Origin: Bog-756 sp963738545
Lineage (GTDB): Bacteria > Actinomycetota > Acidimicrobiia > Acidimicrobiales > RAAP-2
Length of the DNA stretch: 64,000 bases
Direction: 5' to 3'
NCBI GenBank assembly: GCA_963738545.1
Contig: CAVTXA010000008.1
Location: 310,001 to 374,000, forward strand
Shown here piece by piece: positions 23,062 to 35,496 of the stretch. Position numbers and translations under genes: made by a program. Positions within the stretch are counted from its first letter, which is position 1; every line of letters starts with the position of its first letter. The notes under the pieces are model-generated. The model did no database searches and was not told where the DNA came from. It was given only the letters and a program-made list of their open reading frames with translations.

Positions 23062-26000
23062 TTGCCTACACGGTCCAACAGCCCGGAACGTTTTTCTTTC
23101 GCCAACATCGACGAGGCACTGCCGTTGCCAGACCTCGTCGCCATCCAGCGCGACTCCTTCCAGTGGTTTCTGGACCGGGGGCTGGCCGAGACCTTCAACG
23201 ACATCAGCCCGATCGAGGATTTCACCGGTCAGCTGAGCCTGGAGCTCGAGTTCGATCCGACCGATCCCGACCTGCGCCCACCGCCGAAGTTCTCGGTGGA
23301 GGAGTGCAAGGAAAAGGACATGACCTACGCCGCGCCGGTCTTCGTGCGGGCCAGGTTCATGAACGCCAGCACCGGCGAGATCAAGGAGCAGACGGTCTTC
23401 ATGGGGGACTTCCCGGTGATGACCGACAAGGGGACCTTCATCGTCAACGGCACCGAGCGGGTCGTGGTCAGCCAGCTGGTCCGTTCGCCCGGGGTCATCT
23501 TCCAGCCCGGCCGGGACGCCAAGACCGTCTTCACCGGGACCATCCATCCCTACCGGGGTGAGTGGATCGAGTTCGACGTGGAGGCCAAGCCGGGCAAGGA
23601 CGTCACCGCCGGGTGCCGCGTGGCCCGCAAGCGTCGCCTGTCGCTGTTCGTGCTGCTCCGCGCCCTCGGCTACGAGGACCAGGCCTTCCTGGAGCGGTTC
23701 GTCCGCCACTTCGACTTCCTCGAAGGACAGTGGGAGAAGGAGCAGAACCTGGCTCCCACCCGTGAGGAGGCCCTGCTCGAGATCTACAAGCGGGCCCGCC
23801 CCGGTGAGCCCCTCTCGGTCGAGGCGGCCCGCCAGTACTTCGAGAACGCCTTCTTCAACCCCAAGCGCTACGACCTCACCCGGGTGGGTCGCTACAAGCT
23901 GAACCGGAAGCTCGGCCCGGAGATCGAGCGCATCTCGGACATCCTGAAGATCGACCTGGAGCGGCCCACGCCGACCCAGGGCGTCCTCAGCCCGTCGGAG
24001 ATCCTGGCCTCGTCCACCTACATGCTCCACCTGGCCAAGCACATGGCCGACGGTGAGTCGAACTACCGGATCGACGACCAGGACCACTTCGCCAACCGCC
24101 GGATCCGCTCGGTGGGCGAGCTCATCCAGAACCAGGTCCGTGTGGGTCTCTCCCGCATGGAGCGGGTGGTGCGCGAGCGCATGACCACCCAGGACGTGGA
24201 GGCCATCACCCCCCAGACCCTGATCAACATCCGCCCGGTGGTGGCCGCGGTCAAGGAGTTCTTCGGCACCAGCCAGCTGAGCCAGTTCATGGACCAGAAC
24301 AACCCGCTGTCGGGCCTGGCCCACAAGCGTCGCCTGTCGGCCCTCGGGCCCGGCGGCCTCTCCCGTGAGCGGGCCGGCTTCGAGGTCCGGGACGTCCACA
24401 CGTCCCACTACGGCCGCATGTGCCCCATCGAGACCCCCGAAGGCCCGAACATCGGCCTGATCGGCTCGCTGGCCACCTACGCCCGGGTCAACGAGTACGG
24501 CTTCATCGAGACCCCGTACCGCAAGGTGGTCAACGGGCAGGTGACCAAGGAGATCACCTACCTGGCCGCCGACGAGGAGGAGGAGCACGTCATCGCCCAG
24601 GCCTCCGCGGCGCTGGACGACAAGGGCCACTTCACCGAGGAGAAGGTGCTGGTCCGTCGGGGACCCCAGGGCACCGGCGTGCGGGTCGGCGCCACCACCA
24701 CCTCCTACGGCACGACCTCGGAGATCGACTTCGTGCCCCCGGCCGAGGTGGACCTCATGGACGTGTCGCCGAAGCAGATCGTGTCGGTCTCGACCGCGCT
24801 GATCCCCTTCGTGGAGCACGACGACGCCAACCGGGCCCTGATGGGCGCCAACATGCAGAAGCAGGCCGTGCCGCTGGTCGTGCCCGAGGCCCCCTACATC
24901 GGCACCGGCGTGGAGGCCCGCGCCGCCCGTGACGCCGGCGACGTGGTCATGGCCGAGGCCGACGGTGCGGTCGTCGACGTCTCCGGCGACCAGATCGTGG
25001 TCGAGTACAAGGCCGGAGCCAAGGACCGCAACGGCGCCGTGCTGGGCAAGAAGACCTACCGGCTGGCCAAGTTCCGCCGCTCCAACCAGAACACCGCCAT
25101 CAACCAGAAGGTCATCGTGGAGGAGGGCCAGAAGGTCTCCGCCGGCGACGTCCTGGCCGACGGCCCGGCCACCCACAACGGCGAGCTGGCCCTGGGCAAG
25201 AACCTGCTCGTGGCCTTCATGCCGTGGGAGGGCTACAACTACGAGGACGCCATCATCCTCTCCGAGCGCCTGGTGAAGGACGACGTGCTCACGTCGATCC
25301 ACATCGAGGAGCACGAGGTCGACGCCCGCGACACCAAGCTCGGTGCCGAGGAGATCACCCGGGACATCCCGAACCTCTCCGAGGAGATCCTGGCCGACCT
25401 CGACGAGCGGGGCATCATCCGCATCGGGGCCGAGGTGGGTCCCGGCGACGTGCTGGTGGGCAAGGTCACCCCCAAGGGCGAGACCGAGCAGACCCCCGAG
25501 GAGCGGCTGCTCCGGGCCATCTTCGGCGAGAAGGCCCGCGAGGTGCGGGACACCTCGCTCAAGGTTCCCCACGGTGAGCAGGGAACGGTCATCGACGTCC
25601 GGGTGTTCTCCCGCGACGACGCCCACGAGCTGCCGCCCGGCGTGGAGCAGCTGGTCCGGGTGTACGTGGCCCAGAAGCGCAAGATCTCCGAGGGCGACAA
25701 GCTCGCCGGACGCCACGGCAACAAGGGCGTCATCTCGAAGATCCTGCCCATCGAGGACATGCCCTTCCAGGCCGACGGCACCCCGGTCGACATCATCCTG
25801 AACCCGCTGGGCGTGCCCAGCCGGATGAACGTCGGCCAGGTGCTCGAGTCCCACCTGGGCTACGCCGCCCGCTGGGGCTGGGAGGGCGCCGGCGATGTGG
25901 CCACGGTCCCGCTGCGGGGCACCGAGACCAAGACCCGTCCCCGGACCGACCCCGCCGTGTGGGTGTCGACCCCGGTGTTCGACGGGGCCCACTGGGACGA

Positions 26001-26637
26001 GGAGGCCGATGCCGGCCGCCACCCGACCATCCAGCAGATCTTCCGCCGGCTCAACGCCGACGGTGTCGACGGTGCCGTCCAGGTGTCCGACGACGGGAAG
26101 AGCGAGCTGTGGAACGGCCGGACCGGGGAGAAGTACGACAACCCCATCTCGGTCGGCTACGTCTACATCCTGAAGCTCCACCACCTGGTGGACGACAAGA
26201 TCCACGCCCGCTCCACCGGTCCGTACTCCATGATCACCCAGCAGCCCCTGGGTGGGAAGGCCCAGTTCGGTGGCCAGCGGTTCGGGGAGATGGAGGTGTG
26301 GGCCCTCGAGGCCTTCGGCGCCGCCTACGCCCTCCAGGAGCTCCTGACCATCAAGTCCGACGACGTGTTGGGCCGGGTCAAGGTCTACGAGGCCATCGTG
26401 AAGGGGGAGAACATCCCCGAGCCGGGGATCCCCGAGAGCTTCAAGGTGCTCATCAAAGAGATGCAGTCCCTGTGCCTGGACGTCGAAGTCCTCGCACCGG
26501 GCGGAGAAGAGATTGAGATGCGAGAGCTGGACGAGGACGTGTTCCGCACAGCTGAGGAACTAGGTATCGACATCAGCCGACCCGAGCGTGGGTCGGACGA
26601 GGAAGATGCCCGTCGCGCTGCGGAAAGGGGATTCTGA
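23062..26637 (+). CDS. rpoB: DNA-directed RNA polymerase subunit beta
   Basis: The beta subunit forms much of the catalytic cleft. The 1191 residues include the rifampicin region GTSQLSQFMDQNNPLSGL and HKRRLSALGPGGLSRERAG, with the Asp, His and Ser at the main resistance positions all wild type, plus TPEGPNIGLI, GYNYEDAI and GQRFGEMEVWALEA. The start is TTG with GGAGGAG 7 bases upstream; mycobacterial rpoB also uses TTG. Its stop codon shares one base with the rpoC ATG, so the two are coupled. Confidence 0.99.
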   Translation: MPTRSNSPERFSFANIDEALPLPDLVAIQRDSFQWFLDRGLAETFNDISPIEDFTGQLSLELEFDPTDPDLRPPPKFSVEECKEKDMTYAAPVFVRARFMNASTGEIKEQTVFMGDFPVMTDKGTFIVNGTERVVVSQLVRSPGVIFQPGRDAKTVFTGTIHPYRGEWIEFDVEAKPGKDVTAGCRVARKRRLSLFVLLRALGYEDQAFLERFVRHFDFLEGQWEKEQNLAPTREEALLEIYKRARPGEPLSVEAARQYFENAFFNPKRYDLTRVGRYKLNRKLGPEIERISDILKIDLERPTPTQGVLSPSEILASSTYMLHLAKHMADGESNYRIDDQDHFANRRIRSVGELIQNQVRVGLSRMERVVRERMTTQDVEAITPQTLINIRPVVAAVKEFFGTSQLSQFMDQNNPLSGLAHKRRLSALGPGGLSRERAGFEVRDVHTSHYGRMCPIETPEGPNIGLIGSLATYARVNEYGFIETPYRKVVNGQVTKEITYLAADEEEEHVIAQASAALDDKGHFTEEKVLVRRGPQGTGVRVGATTTSYGTTSEIDFVPPAEVDLMDVSPKQIVSVSTALIPFVEHDDANRALMGANMQKQAVPLVVPEAPYIGTGVEARAARDAGDVVMAEADGAVVDVSGDQIVVEYKAGAKDRNGAVLGKKTYRLAKFRRSNQNTAINQKVIVEEGQKVSAGDVLADGPATHNGELALGKNLLVAFMPWEGYNYEDAIILSERLVKDDVLTSIHIEEHEVDARDTKLGAEEITRDIPNLSEEILADLDERGIIRIGAEVGPGDVLVGKVTPKGETEQTPEERLLRAIFGEKAREVRDTSLKVPHGEQGTVIDVRVFSRDDAHELPPGVEQLVRVYVAQKRKISEGDKLAGRHGNKGVISKILPIEDMPFQADGTPVDIILNPLGVPSRMNVGQVLESHLGYAARWGWEGAGDVATVPLRGTETKTRPRTDPAVWVSTPVFDGAHWDEEADAGRHPTIQQIFRRLNADGVDGAVQVSDDGKSELWNGRTGEKYDNPISVGYVYILKLHHLVDDKIHARSTGPYSMITQQPLGGKAQFGGQRFGEMEVWALEAFGAAYALQELLTIKSDDVLGRVKVYEAIVKGENIPEPGIPESFKVLIKEMQSLCLDVEVLAPGGEEIEMRELDEDVFRTAEELGIDISRPERGSDEEDARRAAERGF

Positions 26638-29600
26638 TGTTGGATGTCAATGATTTCGACCAGTTGAGGATCGGGTTGGCCACGGCCGACTCCATCCGGG
26701 GTTGGTCCAACGGTGAGGTGAAGAAGCCCGAGACCATCAACTACCGGACCTTGCGTCCGGAGAAGGACGGCCTCTTCTGCGAGAAGATCTTCGGTCCCAC
26801 CAAGGACTGGGAGTGCTACTGCGGGAAGTACAAGCGGGTCCGCTTCCGGGGGATCATCTGCGAGCGCTGCGGCGTCGAGGTCACCCGGTCCAAGGTCCGC
26901 CGCGAGCGGATGGGCCACATCGAACTGGCCGCCCCGGTCGTCCACATCTGGTACCTCCGCGGCACCCGGAGCTGGCTGGCCTACCTGCTGATGGGCACCG
27001 AGGCCCGTGAGGAGCTGAAGGCCAAGCAGCTGGAGAAGGTCATCTACTTCGCCGCCAACCTGGTCACCTGGGTGGACGAGGCCAAGCGCCACGAGGACCT
27101 GCCCGACCTCGAGGCCGAGCTCCGGGTGGAGCTGGCCGACATCGAGAAGAAGCGCGACATCGAGATCGACCGCCGGTTCAAGGTCTTGGAGGGCGAGCTC
27201 GCCGATCTGGAGAAGTCCGGGGCCAAGGACACCGAGATCAAGGCCCGTCAGCGCAACGTGGAAAAGGAGATCGCCAGCACCCGCGAGCGCTACCAGAGCG
27301 AGATCGAGCTGGCCCAGCGGGCCTTCGACGAGTTCAAGAGCCTCCACTCCCGCAAGATCCTCGAGGACGAGATGCTCTGGCGTGAGCTGCGCATCCGCTA
27401 CGAGGACTACTTCGAGGGCGGCATGGGGGCCGAGACCATCTCCCGGCTCATCGACCGCATCGACCTCGACGTCGAAGAGGTCAAGCTGCGCGAGATGATC
27501 GACGCCGCCGACGGCCGCAAGCCCCTGTCGGCCCAGCGCCGCCAGAAGGTCATCAAGCGCCTGAAGATCGTCACCGCCTTCAACCGCCGCGACGAGAACG
27601 GCCGCCGGGTCAACGACCCCCGGGCCATGATCCTCGACTCGGTCCCGGTCATCCCGCCCGACCTGCGCCCCATGGTGCAGCTCGACGGTGGCCGGTTCGC
27701 CACCTCGGACCTGAACGACCTGTACCGGCGGGTGATCAACCGGAACAACCGGCTGAAGCGCCTGCTCGACCTGGGCGCTCCCGAGATCATCATCAACAAC
27801 GAGAAGCGCATGCTCCAAGAGGCCGTCGACGCCCTCTTCGACAACGGCCGCCGCGGCCGTCCCGTCACCGGGCCGGGCAACCGTCCCCTGAAGAGCCTGT
27901 CCGACATGCTGAAGGGCAAGCAGGGTCGGTTCCGTCAGAACCTGCTCGGCAAGCGCGTGGACTACTCCGGTCGTTCGGTCATCGTGATCGGCCCGACCCT
28001 GCAGCTCCACCAGTGCGGCCTGCCCAAGCTGATGGCCCTCGAGCTGTTCAAGCCCTTCGTCATGAAGCGGCTGGTCGACGCCGAGTACGCCCAGAACATC
28101 AAGTCGGCCAAGCGCATGGTCGAGCGCCGCCGTCCCCAGGTGTGGGACGTGCTCGAAGGGGTGATCAAGGAGCATCCGGTGCTGTTGAACCGGGCCCCCA
28201 CCCTCCACCGCCTGGGCATCCAGGCCTTCGAGCCGGTGCTCGTCGAGGGGAAGGCCATCCAGGTCCACCCCCTCGTGTGCACCGCCTTCAACGCCGACTT
28301 CGACGGTGACCAGATGGCCGTCCACCTGCCCCTGTCCGCCGAGGCCCAGGCCGAGGCCCGGGTGCTCATGCTGTCGGCCAACAACATCCTGTCGCCCGCC
28401 ACCGGTCGCCCGATCACCGTTCCCACCCAGGACATGGTGTTCGGCATCTACTACGTCACCCTGCCGGTCGACGGGGCCAAGGGCGAGGGCCGGGTCTTCC
28501 GTCACGCCTACGAGGTGGAGACGGCCTTCGACGCCGGGGACATCGACCTGCAGGCCAAGATCACCCTCCGGCCCGAGGCCGGCTCGCACCTGGCCAAGTC
28601 CATCGCCCTGGCCAACGGGGCCGAAGTCGACGACGACGGCAACCTGGTCGGCGTGGACGAGGACGCCCGGGTGGAGATCGAGACCACGGCCGGACGGCTG
28701 TTCTTCAACACCGCCCTGCCCGACGGCTACCGCTACATCAACGACATCGTCGGCAAGCGGAACACGGCCATCGGCACCATCGTGGAAGAGGTGGCGGCCG
28801 GCTTCACCAAGCGTGAGGTGGCGGCCAGCCTCGACCGGATCAAGGATCTCGGCTTCCGCTACGGGGCCCAGTCCGGTCTCACCATCTCCATCAGCGACGT
28901 GGTCACCCCGCCGGAGAAGGGCGCCATCCTCGACCGCTACGAGAAGGAGGCGGAGAAGGCGGAGGCCCAGTTCAAGCGGGGCATCATCACCGACGACGAG
29001 CGCCGCCAGAAGGAGATCGAGATCTGGACCTCGGCCAACTCCGAGGTCGGGAAGGCCATGGAGAAGACCATGTCCTCGATCACCTTCAACCCCATCGACA
29101 TGATGGTGGACTCCGGTGCCCGAGGGAACAGCCAGCAGATCCGCCAGATCGCCGGCATGAAGGGCCTGGTGTCCAACCCCCGTGGTGAGATGATCCCCCG
29201 GCCGATCAAGTCCTCCTTCCGTGAGGGCCTCTCGGTGCTCGAGTACTTCATCTCGACCCACGGCGCCCGCAAGGGACTGGCCGACACCGCCCTCCGCACC
29301 GCCGACTCGGGCTATCTCACCCGCCGTCTGGTGGACGTGGCCCAGGAGCTGATCGTCCGCGAGGACGACTGCGGCTCGGTCCGCGGCATCTGGATCGAGG
29401 GCATCGTCCCCGACGGTGCGGGCAAGCGCTCGTACCTGGAGACCCGGGTCAACGGGCGGATCACGGCCGAGGCGGTGACCCTCTCGGACAAGTCGAAGAT
29501 CGAGGCGGGCACCGTGCTCACCGAGGAGATCGTCAACCGGCTGCGGGACGACCCGTCGGTCGACCGGGTCCGCACCCGTTCGGTGCTGACCTGCGAGGCC

Positions 29601-30720
29601 GAGCAGGGCATCTGTGCCGCCTGCTACGGCCAGTCACTGGCCACCGGCGAGATGATCGAGCTCGGCGAGGCGGTCGGCGTCATCGCCGCCCAGTCCATCG
29701 GCGAGCCGGGCACCCAGCTGACCATGCGGACCTTCCACACCGGCGGCATCGTCGGTGAGGACATCACCCACGGCCTGCCCCGGGTGGTGGAGCTGTTCGA
29801 GGCCCGCACCCCGAAGGGTGCCGCCGTGCTCGCCCGCCACTCCGGCGTCGTCCGGGTGGAAGAGGACGAGTCGGGTCGCCACATCACCGTGGTGGCCGAC
29901 GACGGCGAGGAGCACACCGTGCTGGTGGCCCAGCGGGCCCACCTGGAGGTCACCGACGGCGACGAGGTCGGTGCCGGTGACGCACTGGTCGAGGGCCCGA
30001 AGGACCCGAAGGAGCTCTTGGAGGTCAAGGGGATCCGCGAGACCCAGCAGTACCTGGTCGAAGAGGTCCAGAAGGTCTACCGGGACCAGGGTGTGTCCAT
30101 CCACGACAAGCACATCGAGCTGATCGTGCGCCAGATGCTCCGACGGGTGCTGGTGGCCGAGCCCGGCGATGCCTCCTTCCTCCCCGGCGAGCGGGTGGAC
30201 AACCGGAGCTACGCCGAGGTCAACCGCCAGCTGGTCCAGGACGGGAAGCGTCCCGCCGAGGGCCGTCCCGAGCTGATGGGCATCACCAAGGCCTCCCTGG
30301 CCACGGAGAGCTGGCTGTCGGCTGCCTCCTTCCAGGAGACCACCCGGGTGCTGACCGAGGCGGCCATCGAGGGCAAGTCCGACCAGCTGTTCGGCCTGAA
30401 GGAGAACATCATCATCGGGAAGCTGATCCCGGCCGGATCGGGCATGGAGCGCTACCGCGACATCAAGCTCGAGATGCCCGGGGCCGAGGCCATGCCGTTC
30501 TGGGCCCTCGGGATCCGAGGGGGATGCCGGCACCGAGGATCTGGCCGCCTGGCTGCGGGACACCGGGGGCGACGCCGCCCTCGGCGGGTTCAGCTCGGAG
30601 ATCGACGCCAGCTGGCTCGGGACCATCCCGTCCACGGTCGATGTGGCCGAGGCCACCCCGGACTTCGGGACGGGCGACGCACCGGCCTCCAGCGACGGCC
30701 CGCTCGAAGCCGGAGCCTGA
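26637..30720 (+). CDS. rpoC: DNA-directed RNA polymerase subunit beta', frame break near the 3' end
   Basis: The beta' subunit holds the catalytic magnesium (NADFDGDQMAVHLPLS), an N-terminal zinc site (CYCGKYKR...CERCG) and a second one (CEAEQGICAACYG). An actinobacterial coiled-coil insertion lies at about 150-235. At the GGG at 30510-30512 the frame appears to gain one base. Uncorrected, the protein ends in an Arg/His-rich tail at 30854. Removing one G gives an acidic tail (EDLAAWLRDTGG, VDVAEATPDFG) ending at TGA 30718-30720, 8 bases before a strong terminator hairpin. The corrected length is about 1360 residues. Confidence 0.95.
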
Positions 30721-30728
30721 TGCCACCG

Positions 30729-30766
30729 GGGAGGTCACGGGTCCGCTCGCGGACCGGTGGCCTCCC
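30729..30766 (+). terminator. Terminator hairpin after rpoC
   Basis: GGGAGGTCAC pairs with GTGGCCTCCC (one wobble), then after one G-G mismatch GGTCCG pairs with CGGACC around loop CTCG. That is about 16 bp, 8 bases after the corrected rpoC stop. Confidence 0.7.
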
Positions 30767-30827
30767 GACATCGGCGTTCGGGTCCCCCGGCGGGGCCGGT
30801 ACGCTGGCCGAGGTGCCCGGGGCGCAC

Positions 30828-30857
30828 TTGATCCCCAGGCACTCGATGCCGTAGCAT
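30828..30857 (+). promoter_or_regulatory. Promoter for rpsL-rpsG-fusA
   Basis: TTGATC, 18-base spacer, TAGCAT. It lies between the rpoC terminator and rpsL and gives a leader of about 120 bases. Confidence 0.6.
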
Positions 30858-30943
30858 TGGTCCTTTGCGGCTGCGCGCCCGACGGCTTGCGCCTGCCCCG
30901 CCTGCAGTCCGTCCGAAGTACCCCTGAGCAGTTCGCCTGAGTG

Positions 30944-30966
30944 AGTCCTGAAGTATCCCCGCAGTC
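30944..30966 (+). repeat. Leader block shared by rpoB and rpsL (rpsL copy)
   Basis: Contains GAAGTATCCCCGCAGTC and matches the rpoB leader block in 21 of 23 positions. It is 19 bases before rpsL. A looser copy (GAAGTACCCCTGAGCAGT) begins at 30915. Confidence 0.6.
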
Positions 30967-30985
30967 CACAACGTAGAGGTAACGC

Positions 30986-31357
30986 GTGCCCACGATTTCC
31001 CAGCTCGTCCGCAAAGGCCGGGCCACCAAGCCGACCAAGTCGAAGACCCCGGCCCTACGGGGAGCACCCCAGCGCCGGGGCGTGTGCACCCGCGTCTACA
31101 CCCACACCCCGAAGAAGCCGAACTCGGCCCTCCGGAAGGTGGCCCGTGTGCGTCTGACCAGTGGCCTCGAGGTCACCGCCTACATCCCCGGTGAGGGCCA
31201 CAACCTCCAAGAGCACTCCATCGTCTTGGTGCGTGGCGGTCGTGTGAAGGACCTCCCCGGTGTCCGCTACAAGGTGATCCGCGGCACGTTGGACGCCTCG
31301 GGCGTCCGCGAGCGGAACCAGGCCCGTAGCCGCTACGGCGCCAAAAAGGAGTCCTGA
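30986..31357 (+). CDS. rpsL: 30S ribosomal protein S12
   Basis: A 123-residue decoding-centre protein. HTPKKPNSALRKVARV and VRGGRVKDLPGVRY carry the two lysines whose changes give streptomycin resistance, both wild type here. The C-terminal ARSRYGAKK is normal. The start is GTG with GTAGAGGTAA upstream. Its stop overlaps the rpsG ATG by one base. A new transcript begins here after the rpoC terminator. Confidence 0.99.
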   Translation: MPTISQLVRKGRATKPTKSKTPALRGAPQRRGVCTRVYTHTPKKPNSALRKVARVRLTSGLEVTAYIPGEGHNLQEHSIVLVRGGRVKDLPGVRYKVIRGTLDASGVRERNQARSRYGAKKES

Positions 31358-31827
31358 TGCCCCGCAAAGGTCCCGCCGTACGTCGTGAGCTGATGCCCGA
31401 CCCCGTCTACCACTCGGTGCTGGTCACCCAGGTGGTCAACCGGGTCCTCAGCCGGGGCAAGCGCACCCTGGCCGAGCGCATCGTCTACGACGCCCTGGCC
31501 GACGTGGCCGAGAAGTCGGGCAACGACCCGGTCGCCGTCCTGAAGAAGGCCGTCGAGAACACCCGCCCCGAGCTCGAGGTCCGCAGCCGCCGGGTCGGTG
31601 GCGCCACCTACCAGGTCCCCGTCGAGGTCCGGCCCCGTCGGGCCACCACGCTGTCCATCCGGTGGCTCGTGGGCTACTCCCAGCAGCGCCGGGAGAAGAC
31701 GATGGCCGAGCGGCTCTCGAACGAGATCCGCGACGCGGCCAACGGCATCGGCGCCGCCGCCAAGCGGCGCGAGGACCTGCACAAGATGGCCGAGTCCAAC
31801 AAGGCCTTCGCTCACTACCGCTGGTAG
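31357..31827 (+). CDS. rpsG: 30S ribosomal protein S7
   Basis: A 156-residue primary assembly protein of the 30S head that contacts E-site tRNA and represses the str operon in some bacteria. It shows VTQVVNRVLSRGKRTLAERIVYDAL, RPELEVRSRRVGGATYQVPVEV and RWLVGYSQQR, with the usual length. It is coupled to rpsL by a one-base overlap, and fusA follows after 72 bases. Confidence 0.99.
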   Translation: MPRKGPAVRRELMPDPVYHSVLVTQVVNRVLSRGKRTLAERIVYDALADVAEKSGNDPVAVLKKAVENTRPELEVRSRRVGGATYQVPVEVRPRRATTLSIRWLVGYSQQRREKTMAERLSNEIRDAANGIGAAAKRREDLHKMAESNKAFAHYRW

Positions 31828-31899
31828 GGGCCGGCCCGAGCGGCCACACCCCCATCCCACCGGCACGACCTACGAGTACTACCCGAGAGCTGACGAACC

Positions 31900-33994
31900 A
31901 TGGCTGAAGCGAGCACCCGCCACCACCCCCTGGCCAAGACCCGGAACATCGGGATCATGGCCCATATCGACGCGGGCAAGACCACCACCACCGAGCGGAT
32001 CCTCTACTACACCGGCAAGAACTACAAGATCGGCGAGGTCCACGAGGGCGCCGCCACCATGGACTGGATGCCCCAGGAGCAAGAGCGGGGCATCACCATC
32101 ACCTCGGCCGCCACCACCTGCATGTGGCGGGACACGGTGATCAACATCATCGACACCCCGGGCCACGTGGACTTCACCGTCGAGGTGGAGCGCTCCCTCC
32201 GGGTGCTCGACGGGGCCGTGGCCGTGTTCGACGCCGTGGCCGGCGTGGAGCCGCAGACCGAGACGGTCTGGCGCCAGGCCGACAAGTACGCCGTCCCCCG
32301 GATCTGCTTCATCAACAAGATGGACCGGACCGGTGCCGACTTCGACCAGTGCGTCGACATGATCAAGGACCGCCTCGATGCCACCGTGGCCGTCGTGCAG
32401 CTGCCCATCGGGGCCGAGGGCGGCTTCCGGGGCGTGGTCGACCTCGTGCACATGCGCGCCCTGGTCTGGGACGACGGCATGGGCGAGGAGTGGACCGAAG
32501 AGGAGATCCCGGCCGACCTGAAAGACGCCGCCGAGGAGGCCCACCACCAGCTCATCGACGTCATCTCCAACCACGACGACACCATCATGGAGAAGTACCT
32601 GGGCGACGAGGAGATCCTCCCCGAGGACCTCCAGCGGGCCATCCGCACGGTCACCCTGGGCAGCCACGCCGTGCCCATCCTGTGCGGCTCGGCCTTCAAG
32701 AACAAGGGCGTCCAGCCCATGCTCGACGCCGTGGTCGACTACCTCCCGAGCCCGCTGGACATCCCGCCGACCATGGGAACCGTCCCCCGCAAGGAGGGCG
32801 TGACCGTCGAGCGCGCCCCCGACGACACCGCCCCGTTCGCCGCCCTGGCCTTCAAGATCATGACCGACCCCTACGTCGGGAAGCTCACCTACCTGCGGGT
32901 CTACTCGGGCACCCTGACCAAGGGCTCGGGGGTGCTCAACTCCACCAAGGACCGAAAAGAGCGGGTGGGGCGCATCCTCCAGATGCACGCCAACTCCCGC
33001 GAGGACCTGGACGTCACCTACGCCGGGGACATCATCGCCGCGGTGGGCCTCAAGCAGACCACCACGGGCGACACCCTCTGCGACCCGGACAACCCGGTGA
33101 TCCTCGAGTCCCTGACCTTCCCCGAGCCGGTCATCCACGTGGCCGTGGAGCCCAAGACCAAGGCCGACCAGGACAAGCTGTCCCGCGCCCTGTTCTCCCT
33201 CTCCGAGGAGGACCCGACCTTCCGCGTCCAGTCCGACGAGGAGACCGGCCAGACCGTCATCTCGGGGATGGGCGAGCTCCACCTCGAGGTCCTGGTCGAC
33301 CGCATGATGCGGGAGTTCAGCGTGGACGCCAACGTGGGCAAGCCCCAGGTGGCCTACCGCGAGACCGTGCGCAAGAAGGTCGAGAAGGTCGAGCTCCGCT
33401 ACGTCCGCCAGACCGGGCGGCAAGGGCCAGTACGGCCACGTGGTCATCACCCTCGAGCCCAACCCGGGCAAGGGGTACGAGTTCGACGACAAGATCACCG
33501 GTGGGGTCATCCCGAAGGAGTACATCCCCTCGGTCAACCAGGGCATCCAGGAGTCGATCACCTCGGGTGTGCTGGCCGGCTACCCCACCGTGGACATCAA
33601 GGTGATGCTCACCTACGGGTCCTACCACGACGTCGACTCCTCGGAGATGGCCTTCAAGATCGCCGGGTCCATGGCCATCAAGAAGGCCGCCAACCTGGCC
33701 GACCCCGTGCTGCTCGAGCCGGTGATGGCCGTCGAGGTGACCACCCCCGAGGACTACATGGGCGACGTCATCGGCGACCTGTCGTCCCGCCGGGGCAAGG
33801 TCGAGGGCATGGAGCAGCGGGGAAACAGCCACATCGTCCGGGCACAGGTACCACTGAGCGACATGTTCGGCTACGCTACTGACCTGCGCTCGCGGACCCA
33901 GGGACGAGCCACGTACTCGATGCAGTTCCACGCGTACAACGAGGTTCCTGAGTCGATCGCCAAGGAGATCATCGCCAAGGCGCGTGGAGAGTAG
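31900..33994 (+). CDS. fusA: Elongation factor G, with one-base frame break
   Basis: The GTPase that drives translocation of tRNA and mRNA. G-domain motifs AHIDAGKTTTTERIL, DTPGHVDFTVEVERS and INKMDRTGAD are intact. At the GGG at 33415-33417 the reading frame shifts: before it is YVRQTGG-, after it in the next frame KGQYGHVVITLEPNPGKGYE continues EF-G domain IV to EIIAKARGE. Removing one G restores a normal protein of about 697 residues. The gene is essential, so sequence error is the likely cause; uncorrected, the frame runs out of phase to 33882. Confidence 0.96.
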
Positions 33995-34270
33995 GGATCT
34001 GCACAGCCCGGTCCGCCGGGCGGTCTGGCGGCAGTGGTCCGGGGAAGTGCCCGGGGTGCCATCGCCGGCGTCATCGCAGCAACCATCATCAGCAGTCAGG
34101 GCCCCGGCATGCGGCACAGACCGCCTGACGGGGGAGGCACGCAGGACCAGCAGCACCGAAGCACCAGCACCGTTTCACCACCGATACACGAGGAATGACG
34201 ACAGGCAACCGCCTGCGTCGTGGCGGGCCCGAGGGGGTACCGTCCGAGATCAGGGAGCATTACCCCAGCC
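33995..34270 (+). other. 276-base fusA-tuf intergenic region
   Basis: No gene and no canonical promoter recognised. It has G+C-rich self-complementary stretches near 34007-34060, the 13-base motif at 34141, and a CA-rich unstructured stretch (34141-34190). The tuf ribosome site is weak: GGGAG lies 13 bases before the ATG. Confidence 0.4.
34141..34153 (+). repeat. Leader motif GCAGGACCAGCAG upstream of tuf
   Basis: Identical to the motif at 49473-49485 in the rpmJ leader and one base from that at 18239-18251 in the rpmG leader. GCAGCACCGAAG, beginning at 34149, is also shared with the rpmG leader. Confidence 0.55.
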
Positions 34271-35458
<1,188 letters not shown>

Positions 35459-35496
35459 TCGAGCCCCAGCGAACACAACGAGAGGACGCCGTACCC

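Noticed and set aside
22855..26205. A very long open frame on the minus strand across rpoB
   Set aside because: It is antisense to a certain essential gene, and its sequence is rich in Gly, His, Val, Asp and Leu, as expected from reversed GNC/GNG codons. Long antisense frames are common at this G+C.
26385..29261. A long minus-strand open frame across rpoC
   Set aside because: Same reason: codon-structure artefact opposite rpoC, with no recognisable domains.
30510..30854. Programmed frameshift to make two forms of RpoC
   Set aside because: No slippery heptamer or downstream pseudoknot is evident, and identical one-base triplet errors occur in fusA and rpsJ close by. Sequence error is simpler.
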